Shown in pieces: positions 37,133-45,944 of a stretch of DNA of 64,000 nucleotides (positions are counted from its first letter, which is position 1; each line of letters opens with the position of its first letter). The stretch lies in the NCBI GenBank assembly GCA_009780245.1, contig WRAJ01000004.1, positions 1 through 64,000 on the forward strand, read 5' to 3'. A model generated the notes under the pieces. That model ran no database searches. It was not told the origin of the DNA and was given only the letters and a program-made list of their open reading frames with translations. The translations under genes and the position numbers were made by a program. This DNA comes from Turicibacter sp. (GTDB lineage Bacteria; Bacillota_I; Bacilli_A; MOL361; Turicibacteraceae).

Positions 37133-37879
37133 TTATTTGTTTAGTAACGACTGAATGCGATCGAACAATTCCCCTTGCTCAAGGTGCTCACCTGATAAAA
37201 ACAGCTTCACACTCGGAGTGGGACTGTTTTCAGTAATAAAAGCTTTCACTCGGTTCACGGTACCGTGGCTACCATCGAAAATCTGCACTTCCTCGGGTAA
37301 AACCTTGCGAAATTGGTTGTAGAATAACGGAAAATGCGTACACCCTAAAACAATGCTTGCATAATCACCCAAGCGAAAACGAGCGAGCTTTTCTTCTAAA
37401 TACGGCACGATTGTGGCATCAGAAAAATTGCCAGCTTCAGCATAGCCGACCAATTCCGTTAGCGGGCAACAATCAATCTGATGGTCGACACCCATTTCAG
37501 CGACCAATTCTTTAAACTTCTTCGATGCCAATGTTAAATGAGTCGCGGTGACTAAAACACGCTTTTCTTTTGCCGCATGAAGAGCTGGCTTAATCGCCGG
37601 TTCCATGCCAATAATGGGCGCAGCGCAATGTTGACGCAGACCACGTGCAGCCGCACTCGTCGCAGTGTTACACGCCAACACGACCACATCAGCACCTTCA
37701 GCTAACAGAAAATTCACAGCTGCTTCAGTCAATTCGTACACCTCTTCACTGGACTTCGTGCCATACGGGGCATTTTTCGAATCAGCGTAATACAGATATT
37801 CATGTTCTGGGATTTGTGCCAAACATTCTTTTAAAACCGTTAACCCCCCAATACCTGAATCCATAATTCCGATTTTCAT
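37133..37879 (-). CDS. murI: glutamate racemase
   Basis: Interconverts L- and D-glutamate, supplying D-Glu for peptidoglycan stem peptides. It has 248 residues. The two catalytic cysteines are Cys70 (ACNTATS) and Cys180 (GCTHFP); the N-terminal DSGIGGLTV motif (about 7-15) binds substrate. The ATG at 37879 follows GAGG by 9 nt, and the extra upstream frame is not conserved. It follows spmB by 58 bp. Confidence 0.95.
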   Translation of the reverse strand: MKIGIMDSGIGGLTVLKECLAQIPEHEYLYYADSKNAPYGTKSSEEVYELTEAAVNFLLAEGADVVVLACNTATSAAARGLRQHCAAPIIGMEPAIKPALHAAKEKRVLVTATHLTLASKKFKELVAEMGVDHQIDCCPLTELVGYAEAGNFSDATIVPYLEEKLARFRLGDYASIVLGCTHFPLFYNQFRKVLPEEVQIFDGSHGTVNRVKAFITENSPTPSVKLFLSGEHLEQGELFDRIQSLLNK

Positions 37880-37937
37880 TTTCGGTAACCTCGCAGTCTC
37901 TGTGTTACCCAAATTATACCGCAAAATCACCCTTAAA

Positions 37938-38456
37938 TCAACCGAAGAAAATGCTCACAAACAACACCGCTAAAACGATCGAAATGATATCCACAATAAT
38001 CCCTAATTTCAATGCGTGGCGCATGTTTCTAATACCCACTGCTGCTAGATAGATGGTAATGACATAAATCGTTGTATCGCTACTTCCTTGCAGGACAGAT
38101 GTTAATCGCCCCACCATGGAATCCGGACCGTGGACTTGGATGAGCTCGCTCGCATAACTTAAAGACGCAGATCCCGAAAGCGGACGTAAAATCAATAATG
38201 GCAGTGTCGCCGCTTCCACACTAAAACGGCTTAAAAACGGCTCTGCCCAACTCGTCAACGTGTCAACAATGCCCGAGGCTAAAAACACTTTTGTTCCCAC
38301 GATCATCCCCACTAGATTAGGCACGATCGCCTTCACCGAATCAATCCCATCTCTGGCTCCTTCAGCAAAATCATCAAAGGCAGCCGTTTTATTCCAAAAA
38401 GCCATCCCAAAAGCCACCAACAAAAACACTGGCACAATGTAAATCCCGATGCTCAT
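37938..38456 (-). CDS. spmB: SpmB family spore maturation-like protein
   Basis: Integral membrane protein of 172 residues with a nucleoside-recognition (Gate) fold. Bacillus SpmB works with SpmA in dehydrating the spore core; homologues also occur in non-sporulating bacteria. The match includes PNLVGMIVGTKVFLASG and the RPLSGSASL block near residues 88-96. The ATG, 9 nt after GGAGG, overlaps the spmA stop by 4 bp. Confidence 0.85.
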   Translation of the reverse strand: MSIGIYIVPVFLLVAFGMAFWNKTAAFDDFAEGARDGIDSVKAIVPNLVGMIVGTKVFLASGIVDTLTSWAEPFLSRFSVEAATLPLLILRPLSGSASLSYASELIQVHGPDSMVGRLTSVLQGSSDTTIYVITIYLAAVGIRNMRHALKLGIIVDIISIVLAVLFVSIFFG

Positions 38457-39064
38457 GACGATCGACCTCCCGTTCCTGAGGAGGCGACTTTTTTAATCCG
38501 AGTCCACACGTTGTGCACAACTAAGCCAATCACCAAACTAATCGAAGCGGTCAACACAATCGGCAAATACACGTCCGTCGGGTTAATCGCGTTAAACGTC
38601 GAACGCAAGGTAATCACCGTTGTGGGGATCAAAGCCAACCCTGCTGTGTTAACCACAAGCAACGTATACATCTCAAAGCTCGGCTTAGTCTTATCCGGAT
38701 TCGTCTCCTGCAACGCGCGGATCGCCTTAATCCCCGAACCGGTTGCCACGCTAGATAAGCCCAACAAGTTGCTGATCATATTCGTCGTCAAATACTTTGT
38801 TGCCGCATGATCATGAGATAGTTTTGGGTACAAAATTTTCGTCACTGGCATTAATAAAATAGCAAGCAAATCTAGCATTTTCGCTTTGTTCGCCACCTGC
38901 AAAATTCCCGTCCAAAAAATGAGAATTCCCGCCAAACTAAAGACTAACGTCACCGCCGAAGTTGCCCCTTGCAAAATGGCCTGATTAACCAAATCAACAC
39001 GTCCCGTGATAAAGCTATATGTAATTCCGATAATGAATAGTGCCATCCATATTTTATGTATCAC
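38453..39064 (-). CDS. spmA: SpmA family spore maturation-like protein
   Basis: Membrane partner of SpmB, 203 residues with several hydrophobic segments. The conserved core includes TNMISNLLGLSSVATGSGI and NTAGLALIPTTVI. A GTG at 39064 lies about 8 nt after GGGG; the GTG at 39073 is inside that site. It is the first gene of the spmA-spmB-murI transcript. Confidence 0.85.
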   Translation of the reverse strand: MIHKIWMALFIIGITYSFITGRVDLVNQAILQGATSAVTLVFSLAGILIFWTGILQVANKAKMLDLLAILLMPVTKILYPKLSHDHAATKYLTTNMISNLLGLSSVATGSGIKAIRALQETNPDKTKPSFEMYTLLVVNTAGLALIPTTVITLRSTFNAINPTDVYLPIVLTASISLVIGLVVHNVWTRIKKVASSGTGGRSS

Positions 39065-39113
39065 TGCTACCACCCCTAGCTGAAAGATGTTCTACTCAAT
39101 AGTATGCAAAAGT

Positions 39114-39147
39114 GCTAAAGAAAAGAAGACTAAAGTTGCGTCTTCTT
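39114..39147 (-). terminator. terminator after the 39151 gene
   Basis: AAGAAGAC and GTCTTCTT arms followed by TTCTTT on the minus strand. Confidence 0.65.
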
Positions 39148-39150
39148 AAC

Positions 39151-39654
39151 TTAACCATACAAGCCAATTCGAACCAATTTCCCAAGTGGGTTTTTAATCA
39201 CAGCTTGGACGGCTTTTTCAAAATGATACAGCGAATGATAGTCACTCAACTTAGCCTCGTAAGTACCGTCATAAAACAGCCACGTCAACTTCGGCAAGCC
39301 GGTCACGCAGTAAAAAGCATTACCTTCGCAAGTGAATGGCAGATTGTCGTTGCGCTTCTTGATCTGCCAAAAGGCACAAAACTCGTCCATCGTTTTAAAA
39401 TCCGGTATGTCCTCCCAAGTTAAAGAACGCTCTTCCTCGTGGTGACACCCGATCTCCTCAATCTCAAAAAAATCATTAAACTCTTGTAAAAACGATTTAA
39501 AATTCGCTAAGAAGAACGCTTCTTTCATCTGATACAAAGTGCCTTCTTCGCTCACTAATTCGTAATGATCCAAAAACTCATCTGAAAAATTTGTGATCGT
39601 TCGAGAAATGACTTCAAATTCTAAAAACAGCCCTGCAGAAATACGTTTACCCAT
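39151..39654 (-). CDS. hypothetical cytosolic protein
   Basis: 167-residue protein of unknown family with many aromatic and acidic residues and no membrane segment. A Cys/His-containing patch (EEIGCHHEEE) near residue 70 has no partner suggesting a metal site. The ATG at 39654 is 11 nt from GGAG; a TTG two codons earlier is possible. It has its own promoter and terminator. Confidence 0.65.
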   Translation of the reverse strand: MGKRISAGLFLEFEVISRTITNFSDEFLDHYELVSEEGTLYQMKEAFFLANFKSFLQEFNDFFEIEEIGCHHEEERSLTWEDIPDFKTMDEFCAFWQIKKRNDNLPFTCEGNAFYCVTGLPKLTWLFYDGTYEAKLSDYHSLYHFEKAVQAVIKNPLGKLVRIGLYG

Positions 39655-39697
39655 GTTCAAAACATCTCCTTTGAGTTGTAGAATTAATTATAGAAAA

Positions 39698-39726
39698 ATA
39701 CTACCACATTCGAGCTGTCTTGTAAA
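39698..39726 (-). promoter_or_regulatory. promoter of the 39151 gene
   Basis: -35 TTTACA (39721-39726), 17 bp, -10 TAGTAT (39698-39703). Confidence 0.6.
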
Positions 39727-39757
39727 TAGTTTTTAGAGCAAAATAACAAGAAAATTG

Positions 39758-40861
39758 CTAAGAACCAACAATCCAGTCGACAATACGCCCCCACCAGCTA
39801 TTAGTTGGCGCATCAAAGAACGCATAAACGTCAATCTGATCCACCACTTCATCGTCGATTAAGATCTCAAGCACACCTACTGCCTCCTCATTATCTAGGT
39901 TTTCCATCACGAGGTGTTTGCGCACATACTCACCGGGCCTTACAAACACACTACGCTCCTCTCTTACAAATAATCGATCAAATCCGGCAAGTTCCAATAA
40001 ATCGTCTTCCAGCATTTGCAACTCTCCAATTTCAAGCACTTGTCGCAATTCAAAATTCTTAAACCCGTATTCAAACATCCGCGTGTGATCGTTCCAGTCG
40101 TTGCCGCCTTTAATCGTGACCGCCACAAGCTCGATTTCTCCGTTATTCGCCGATGTCACTAGCGTGCGCTTCGCTTGCTCCGTGTAACCCGTCTTCCCAG
40201 AAATCGCATGCTCATAGCGACCGTTTAACAAACGATGCTTGTTTTTCCACACAAAACGTTTCCCTTGCTCGGAAGTTGTTTCATATAGAGACTCGTAAGT
40301 AATTTCCCTAAAAATCGGATTGTTCATCGCATATCGTTGCAAAAGTGCCATGTCTCGCGCCGTCGATAAATTATAAGTCGTCTCATCGAGACCCGACGGG
40401 TTTTGAAAAAGTGAATTCGTCATCCCAATCTCAGCGGCCTTTTCGTTCATCAAGGCTACAAACACAGCAACATCCCCACCCCCAACATACCTAGCAATCG
40501 CCCAAGCCGCATCGTTACCCGAACGCAACATTAGCCCGTATAACAGATCCTCCAGCAACATCCGATCGCCGTCGACCAAATACAGCGACGACCCCACCTG
40601 ATGCACGTCTTCAGAAGCGATGTCAACCCAATCGTCTAACTCCGCATTTTCAATCGCAATGATCGCCGTCAAAATTTTCGTAATACTCGCTACGTACATC
40701 TCTTCATCCGCGCACTTCTCAAACAACACCCGTCCGGTAATCTGCTCCATCACAATGCCGCATTCCGAAGTAATATCCTCAATGGCATAAACAACACCAT
40801 TTGCTGCAACCGCCCCTACCAGGCCAATCACAAGTAACACCTTCAACATCTTTTTCTTCAT
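39758..40861 (-). CDS. dacA: D-alanyl-D-alanine carboxypeptidase (PBP5 type, S11)
   Basis: Low-molecular-mass penicillin-binding protein that removes the terminal D-Ala of peptidoglycan pentapeptides. It has 367 residues. The signal peptide covers about 1-26. The catalytic motifs are complete: Ser59-x-x-Lys62 (SITK), Ser114-Gly-Asn and Lys223-Thr-Gly. A C-terminal beta-rich domain and an end helix (WWGRIVDWIVGS) probably attach it to the membrane surface. The ATG at 40861 begins the signal peptide. Confidence 0.9.
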   Translation of the reverse strand: MKKKMLKVLLVIGLVGAVAANGVVYAIEDITSECGIVMEQITGRVLFEKCADEEMYVASITKILTAIIAIENAELDDWVDIASEDVHQVGSSLYLVDGDRMLLEDLLYGLMLRSGNDAAWAIARYVGGGDVAVFVALMNEKAAEIGMTNSLFQNPSGLDETTYNLSTARDMALLQRYAMNNPIFREITYESLYETTSEQGKRFVWKNKHRLLNGRYEHAISGKTGYTEQAKRTLVTSANNGEIELVAVTIKGGNDWNDHTRMFEYGFKNFELRQVLEIGELQMLEDDLLELAGFDRLFVREERSVFVRPGEYVRKHLVMENLDNEEAVGVLEILIDDEVVDQIDVYAFFDAPTNSWWGRIVDWIVGS

Positions 40862-40929
40862 CAACACCCACACCTTTACAAGCTATACTATAAAAGTATG
40901 AGGCAAGATGAAGAAAAATGCCCGTACAA

Positions 40930-40963
40930 AAACGAAAAAAACAGCCCTGAAAATCAGAACTGC
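40930..40963 (-). terminator. terminator of the purine cluster
   Basis: CAGTTCTGA and TCAGGGCTG pair (two G-T) and TTTTTTT follows, directly after purN. Confidence 0.75.
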
Positions 40964-41521
40964 CTATTTTAATAATTGTTCGATTACCCGTGGGTAAAGG
41001 TCGTGCTCAATCGCATGAATTTTTTCTTTGCTTTGCTGTTCTGTTTCACCGTCTGCTCGTTTAAAACTGTCCTGATCGATGATTCTCCCGGTGTCCACGC
41101 CTGCGTCAACGTAGTGCACGGTGACGCCCATGACGCGCACGCCGTATCGTAGCGCGTCGCCGATCCCGTCAGCGCCCGGAAAAGCCGGGAGTAGCGCTGG
41201 GTGGATGTTGATGATTTTTCCTTCGTATTCGGCGAGCAAGACCTCACCGATTAGCTTCATGTAACCGGCGAGGACAATCAGCTCGGGTTCAACCTTTTGC
41301 AAATGCTTAATAATCGCCAGCTCATAATCGGCCTTTGAGGCAAAATCTTTTAAGCTCACCTGCAGCGTGGCAATGCCGAGTTTTTCTGCTCGTTCCAAGC
41401 AGTAAGCACCCGGTTTATCGCACACCAAGAGCGCCACCTCGCAAACTTTGCCGTGTAGCTTCTGAACGATCGTCTCAAAATTGGAACCTGACCCCGAGGC
41501 AAAAACAACGATTCTTTTCAT
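40964..41521 (-). CDS. purN: phosphoribosylglycinamide formyltransferase
   Basis: Transfers the formyl group of 10-formyl-THF to GAR in purine synthesis. It has 185 residues. The N-terminal FASGSGSNFE motif, the central NIHPALLPAFPG (catalytic Asn and His) and HYVDAGVDTGRII with the conserved Asp are all intact. It is the last gene of the cluster, starting 2 bp after the purM stop. Confidence 0.95.
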   Translation of the reverse strand: MKRIVVFASGSGSNFETIVQKLHGKVCEVALLVCDKPGAYCLERAEKLGIATLQVSLKDFASKADYELAIIKHLQKVEPELIVLAGYMKLIGEVLLAEYEGKIINIHPALLPAFPGADGIGDALRYGVRVMGVTVHYVDAGVDTGRIIDQDSFKRADGETEQQSKEKIHAIEHDLYPRVIEQLLK

Positions 41522-41523
41522 CG

Positions 41524-42549
41524 CTAGATCACCTCAACGCCGTCGCCTTCTTCCACGCGACCAATGACATACGCGGTTTCGCCCGCTTCTTTTAAGGTTG
41601 CCACCGCTAAGTCAGCGTCATCCGCCGCTACGATGATCGCATAGCCAATGCCCATATTGAAAATGTTGTACATTTCACGCTCTTTGATCTTTCCAAGGTT
41701 CATTAAATAGTCAAAAATCGCTGGTCTTGGGAAAGTATTTGTGTCAACCACCGCTTTTAAGCCTGTCCCGTACGCACGTGGTAAGTTCTCGTCAAAGCCA
41801 CCGCCCGTAATGTGAGACATGCCGTGAATCGACACCTTGTCTTTTAACGCGAGGACAGGTTTCACATAGATGCGGGTTGGTTCAAGGATGGCTTCGCCGA
41901 CAGTTGTTCCAAGGCTATCAACGTACGTATCCAGCTTCACGTCGTTATCTTTGAAAAGTACCTTACGCACGAGGGAATACCCGTTAGAATGAATCCCGCT
42001 TGACGGTAAACCGATGATGACGTCGCCCGCTGCCACCTTCTCACCGGTGATGATGTCCGACTTCTCAACCGCGCCCACCGTAAAGCCAGCTAAATCATAA
42101 TGACCTTGCGCATACATATCCGGCATCTCAGCTGTTTCACCGCCGATTAACGCAGCGCCTGCTTGCACACAGCCCTCAGCTACACCGGCTACGATCGCTT
42201 CGATTTGCGCCGGGTCGTTTTTCCCTACTGCCACGTAATCCAAAAAGTAAAGCGGCTCGGCACCTTGAACCACCACGTCATTCACGCACATCGCCACCGC
42301 ATCGATCCCAATGGTATCGTGCTTGTCCGCTTCAATCGCCACTAGCAACTTCGTACCCACACCATCCGTGCCAGAAACAAGCATCGGTTCTTTCATATTT
42401 AATGCTGATAAATCAAACATGCCACCAAACGCACCAACGCTTGATGCGACACCTGGCCGATCCGTGCGCGCCACGTGCTTCTTAATTCTTTCAACCGATT
42501 CGTATCCCGCTTCTAAATTAACACCTGATTGTTCGTATGCTTTACTCAT
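41524..42549 (-). CDS. purM: phosphoribosylformylglycinamidine cyclo-ligase
   Basis: ATP-dependent AIR synthase, closing the imidazole ring of purines, 341 residues. The signature [13 protein letters not shown] and the [11 protein letters not shown] block are conserved, with no missing key residues seen. The ATG follows AGGTGG by 9 nt. Its substrate FGAM is made by PurL/PurQ/PurS, whose genes are not in the cluster. Confidence 0.95.
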   Translation of the reverse strand: MSKAYEQSGVNLEAGYESVERIKKHVARTDRPGVASSVGAFGGMFDLSALNMKEPMLVSGTDGVGTKLLVAIEADKHDTIGIDAVAMCVNDVVVQGAEPLYFLDYVAVGKNDPAQIEAIVAGVAEGCVQAGAALIGGETAEMPDMYAQGHYDLAGFTVGAVEKSDIITGEKVAAGDVIIGLPSSGIHSNGYSLVRKVLFKDNDVKLDTYVDSLGTTVGEAILEPTRIYVKPVLALKDKVSIHGMSHITGGGFDENLPRAYGTGLKAVVDTNTFPRPAIFDYLMNLGKIKEREMYNIFNMGIGYAIIVAADDADLAVATLKEAGETAYVIGRVEEGDGVEVI

Positions 42550-42576
42550 CTTTCGTAACCACCTTTAATTTTTGAA

Positions 42577-43131
42577 CTAATCTACCTTTTCTTTTTTATC
42601 TCGAAACAAAATCCCTTTGTCATTTAAATCAACTTCTTTTGACGTCGCATTGATGTAAATATCCTCCGCAAACACAATCATGGCAAACGAAAGTAAAACG
42701 ATTAAAATGGGATCGGCTGCCATGAACGTATAAAAAATCGGGAATAGGCATAACAAGAAAATAAACGTTTTACCTAAATAGGTGTGCAAGAAAATAATTT
42801 CTTTGTGCCTCATGTAACCGACCACACTTGCTGACAATTTCATCACCACGGCAATGACAATCCAAACAACGATCCAACGTGATATTTCGATCACCGGAAT
42901 CAATCTAAACAACACAACAATAACAAGTAATACATCCGCACCGCCGTCTAACGCTGCTCCAAATTGTGACGTCACATTAAACTTCCTCGCAATGGGGCCG
43001 TCTAGCATATCCGAAAGGCACGCTAACACATAGGCCACCATAAAAGGCACGCTGAATGGTGCAAATAGTAGCAGTGGAATGATCATAAATAATCTGAAAA
43101 TTGACAATGCATTAGGGATATATTTCATCAC
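42577..43131 (-). CDS. CDP-alcohol phosphatidyltransferase family protein
   Basis: Membrane enzyme of 184 residues with about five or six hydrophobic segments. The family motif D-x2-D-G-x2-A-R-x8-G-x3-D-x3-D is complete at about residues 41-67 (SDMLDGPIARKF, then GAALDGGADV). It transfers a phosphatidyl group from CDP-diacylglycerol to an alcohol such as glycerol phosphate; the acceptor is not known. A GTG at 43131 overlaps the purF stop (GTGA), with an ATG one codon later. Its placement between purF and purM is unusual. Confidence 0.85.
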   Translation of the reverse strand: MMKYIPNALSIFRLFMIIPLLLFAPFSVPFMVAYVLACLSDMLDGPIARKFNVTSQFGAALDGGADVLLVIVVLFRLIPVIEISRWIVVWIVIAVVMKLSASVVGYMRHKEIIFLHTYLGKTFIFLLCLFPIFYTFMAADPILIVLLSFAMIVFAEDIYINATSKEVDLNDKGILFRDKKEKVD

Positions 43132-44495
43132 GTCGTTACCTCATCGTTGTATAAATGCGTCGCATACTCACCTGTAAAACAAGCCGTACAATGCCCACAT
43201 TTTTTCCCAAACTTTTCCGCTCGGCCCACCCCTTTCATCAAACCGCTCACACTGATAAACCCTAAAGAATCCGCTCCGATTCTTTCCCTGATTTCCTCGG
43301 TCGTGTGCTTCGCACTAATCAATTCCTCATAGCTCGAGTAATCCACACCATAAAAGCACGGGTGCTTAATTTCAGGCGCCGCAATGCGCATGTGAACCTC
43401 TTTTGCACCGGCATTCTTTAACATCGTAATTAAATTACGCGAAGTCGTCCCACGAACAATCGAATCGTCAACCAACACAACCGACCGACCCTGTACAACT
43501 TTTGCAATCACCGATAATTTCATCTTAACCCCTTGCTCACGGAGTTCCTGCGTTGGCTCAATAAAGGTTCTACCAATGTACCTATTTTTCACCATTCCCG
43601 TCTCAAAAGGAAGGCCTGCCGCTTCCGCATAACCAATGGCCGCTGAGAGGCCCGAGTCAGGCACCCCTATGACAATGTCAGCGGTTGGTGCCGGTGATTC
43701 TTTAGCAAGGACTGCCCCACAACGCTTACGCGACTCGTACACGTTGATTTCTTCAATGTCACTATCCGGACGCGCAAAGTAAATGTATTCCATGCTACAC
43801 ATGAGGTGCCGCGTCAATTTCGCGTAATTGTCTGTCGTAATGCCGGCTGCACCAATGCGTAACACTTCACCAGGTAACACGTCACGCACATACTTAGCCC
43901 CCACCGCATCAAACGCACACGTCTCTGCTGCTACGACATAACCGCCGTTTGTGAATTCACCGATTGACATTGGTCGCATGCCGTCTTTATCGATTGCGAC
44001 GTACAACGCATCCGGTTCCATCACTAAAAAGGAAAACGATCCTTCCATATAATTCAATGCTTCTTTTAACCGGGACATCATATCCCCACGGGTTCTTTTT
44101 AAGAGATGCGCTAGTAATTCCCCGTTTGAATTGGTCTGGAAAATGCTGCCTTCCCGCTCTAAAAACGCTTGGATTTCTTTGGAGTTGACGATGTTCCCGT
44201 TGTGGCAAATCGCCAGTTCACCACCTGCTGATTTAAATAGAAAGGGTTGCACATTAAGGGCTTCACTCTCTGCGATGCTGGCATAATTAACGTGCCCGAT
44301 GGCATGAGCGCCTTTTAAGCGATCCATTTCCATTTGCGAAAAGACATTGCGGACTAGGCCCTCACCTTTGTGGATGTGCATCCGATGCCCATCACTCGTC
44401 ACAATGCCAGCACTTTCTTGGCCGCGATGTTGCAAGGCATGCAGACCATAATAGGATAATTCTGCTACATTCTTTTGATTAAAAATTCCAATCAC
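43128..44495 (-). CDS. purF: amidophosphoribosyltransferase homologue with degenerate glutaminase domain
   Basis: Homologue of the first enzyme of purine synthesis, 455 residues. The C-terminal half is intact: PRPP motif VVLVDDSIVRGTT (339-351) and Fe-S cysteines C233, C380, C433 and C436. The N-terminal Ntn glutaminase half is not. The expected catalytic Cys after the start is Ile2 (MIGIFN for MCGIFG), the glutamine-binding Arg in GHVRY is Asn70, and the Asp in SD-x-E is replaced (SNGE, 123-126). HNGN (98-101) remains. The GTG start, 9 nt from AGGAGG, is preceded by an in-frame TAA, so no missing N-terminus is hidden upstream. It probably uses free ammonia or has another role. Confidence 0.88.
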   Translation of the reverse strand: MIGIFNQKNVAELSYYGLHALQHRGQESAGIVTSDGHRMHIHKGEGLVRNVFSQMEMDRLKGAHAIGHVNYASIAESEALNVQPFLFKSAGGELAICHNGNIVNSKEIQAFLEREGSIFQTNSNGELLAHLLKRTRGDMMSRLKEALNYMEGSFSFLVMEPDALYVAIDKDGMRPMSIGEFTNGGYVVAAETCAFDAVGAKYVRDVLPGEVLRIGAAGITTDNYAKLTRHLMCSMEYIYFARPDSDIEEINVYESRKRCGAVLAKESPAPTADIVIGVPDSGLSAAIGYAEAAGLPFETGMVKNRYIGRTFIEPTQELREQGVKMKLSVIAKVVQGRSVVLVDDSIVRGTTSRNLITMLKNAGAKEVHMRIAAPEIKHPCFYGVDYSSYEELISAKHTTEEIRERIGADSLGFISVSGLMKGVGRAEKFGKKCGHCTACFTGEYATHLYNDEVTT

Positions 44496-44534
44496 GATTT
44501 AAGACCTCCTACTTTGCTTATGTGTTTGCCATCA

Positions 44535-45230
44535 TCAGCGCATCAATCTTTTTAAAATGACTTCGTATGCTTCTTTCACATCCCCTAAATCGCGACTAAA
44601 GCGATCTTTATCCAGATGTTCGCCGGTTTTAATGTCCCACAGACGACTCTTGTCAGGCGTAATTTCATCAGATAGGACAATTTCGCCCGTTTTCAAGCGC
44701 CCAAACTCAATTTTAAAATCAACGAGTTTGATGTCTAACTGAGCGAAGAATGGCTTTAACAGCTCATTAATGTGAAGCGCCTGTTTGCGAATAAAGACAA
44801 GTTCCTCTGGGGTAACTAGTTCCAATGCTAACGCATGGTCCTCGTTAATCAGTGGATTCCCTAATTCAAAATCCTTATAAAAAATTTCATAAACCGGCTT
44901 TTCGGGCGTATACCCCTCCGGCACACCCAGGCGTTTTGCCATACTCCCGGCGACAACGTTCCTAACAACGACGTTAATTGGGATGACCTCTACCTTGTGG
45001 CAAAGCTGTTCGTTATTGTTTAATTTCTTGATGAAATGCGTCTTAATGCCTTGCTCCTCTAACCGTTCAAACATGCGGGTTGCAATCGCATTAATGACGG
45101 CGCCTTTGCCAGGAATAAGCGCCCGTTTTACATTATGAAACGCCGTCGCTTGATCCGTAAATCTAATGATCACTTCATCGTCGCTTGCAGCATTTAAAAC
45201 TTCTTTACCTCTACCGTTATTCTGTATCAA
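44535..45230 (-). CDS. purC: SAICAR synthetase
   Basis: Joins CAIR and aspartate in purine synthesis, 231 residues. Motifs VVVRNVVAGSMAKRLG, LVDFKIEFGR and LSDEITPDKSRLWD are clear. The usual EGKAK near the N-terminus appears as NGRGK, a mild divergence. A TTG start 8 nt after GGAG is preceded by an in-frame TAG. First gene of the cluster, with a 115-nt structured leader. Confidence 0.92.
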   Translation of the reverse strand: MIQNNGRGKEVLNAASDDEVIIRFTDQATAFHNVKRALIPGKGAVINAIATRMFERLEEQGIKTHFIKKLNNNEQLCHKVEVIPINVVVRNVVAGSMAKRLGVPEGYTPEKPVYEIFYKDFELGNPLINEDHALALELVTPEELVFIRKQALHINELLKPFFAQLDIKLVDFKIEFGRLKTGEIVLSDEITPDKSRLWDIKTGEHLDKDRFSRDLGDVKEAYEVILKRLMR

Positions 45231-45264
45231 CGCCTACACTCCTCACATCAGAATTTAATGTGCT

Positions 45265-45329
45265 ATTGCGAAATTCGAGTTGCTACACCAAAATCTCTGC
45301 TATTTCATAGAAATGGTGTGTTTCGCAAT
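45265..45329 (-). ncRNA. structured purC leader, candidate cis-regulatory RNA
   Basis: Nested stems: ATTGCGAAA (45265-45273) with TTTCGCAAT (45321-45329), ACACCA (45285-45290) with TGGTGT (45314-45319), and an apical ATTTC-ATA-GAAAT (45302-45314). It starts about 16 nt after the predicted transcription start. The known purine riboswitch core is not recognisable and no T-run follows. Confidence 0.5.
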
Positions 45330-45350
45330 GCCTATGAGAATCAAAAGCTA

Positions 45351-45359
45351 ATTTTATCA
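45351..45359 (-). promoter_or_regulatory. promoter of the purine cluster
   Basis: Extended -10 TGATAAAAT on the minus strand; the -35 is only T-rich. Confidence 0.45.
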
Positions 45360-45370
45360 CAGTCACACCA

Positions 45371-45404
45371 ACAAAAAAAGAGTTTTTGAAAACAAAAACC
45401 CTTT
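45371..45404 (-). terminator. terminator after pyrR
   Basis: GGGTTTTTG and CAAAAACTC arms followed by TTTTTT. Confidence 0.75.
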
Positions 45405-45411
45405 CTGTTCG

Positions 45412-45930
45412 CTAATCTTTTATAACGACCAAATCTTCGCCGTCGATTTCATTCAAGAAAACACTTACAATTTCCGATTTTGAGGTTGGGATGTTTTTCC
45501 CGATGTAATCCGCTCTAATTGGCAACTCACGGTGTCCGCGATCAATCAGCACGGCTAATTGAATGCAACGCGGTCTCCCGTAGTCTAGCACAGCCTCCAT
45601 CGCCGCTCGAACGGTGCGCCCCGTGTATAACACATCGTCCACAACAATGACGATTTTTTCAGAAAGCGCCATATCTGGCCGCTCGGTATTAACCGTGTCT
45701 TCGCGCATCACATCGTCGCGATACCCACGCACATCCAGCGCTAAAAAAGGCACCTCAATCCCTTCAAACTCATGGATCAATTGGCACAAACGCTCAGCCA
45801 AAAACACCCCGCGCGTCTTAATTCCCACCAGCACGACATCTTTAAAATCACGGTTTTTCTCCAGCAACTCATGCGCAACGCGCTTCAACGTCCGATCAAT
45901 GGCACTTTGATCAAAAATTACCTTTTCCAT
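45412..45930 (-). CDS. pyrR: PyrR, pyrimidine operon attenuator / uracil phosphoribosyltransferase
   Basis: RNA-binding attenuation protein of 172 residues that in Bacilli senses UMP on pyr leader RNAs; it also has weak uracil phosphoribosyltransferase activity. The PRPP loop VVDDVLYTGRTVRAAMEAVL (about 96-115) and the preceding VLVGIKTRGVFLAERL are conserved. No pyr genes are adjacent. It follows the antitoxin gene by 14 bp and is probably co-transcribed with it. Confidence 0.93.
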   Translation of the reverse strand: MEKVIFDQSAIDRTLKRVAHELLEKNRDFKDVVLVGIKTRGVFLAERLCQLIHEFEGIEVPFLALDVRGYRDDVMREDTVNTERPDMALSEKIVIVVDDVLYTGRTVRAAMEAVLDYGRPRCIQLAVLIDRGHRELPIRADYIGKNIPTSKSEIVSVFLNEIDGEDLVVIKD

Positions 45931-45944
45931 TCGTCATCACCTAC

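Noticed and set aside
45231-45359. classical purine riboswitch before purC
   Set aside because: The conserved loop and junction sequences are absent; only unrelated nested stems are present.
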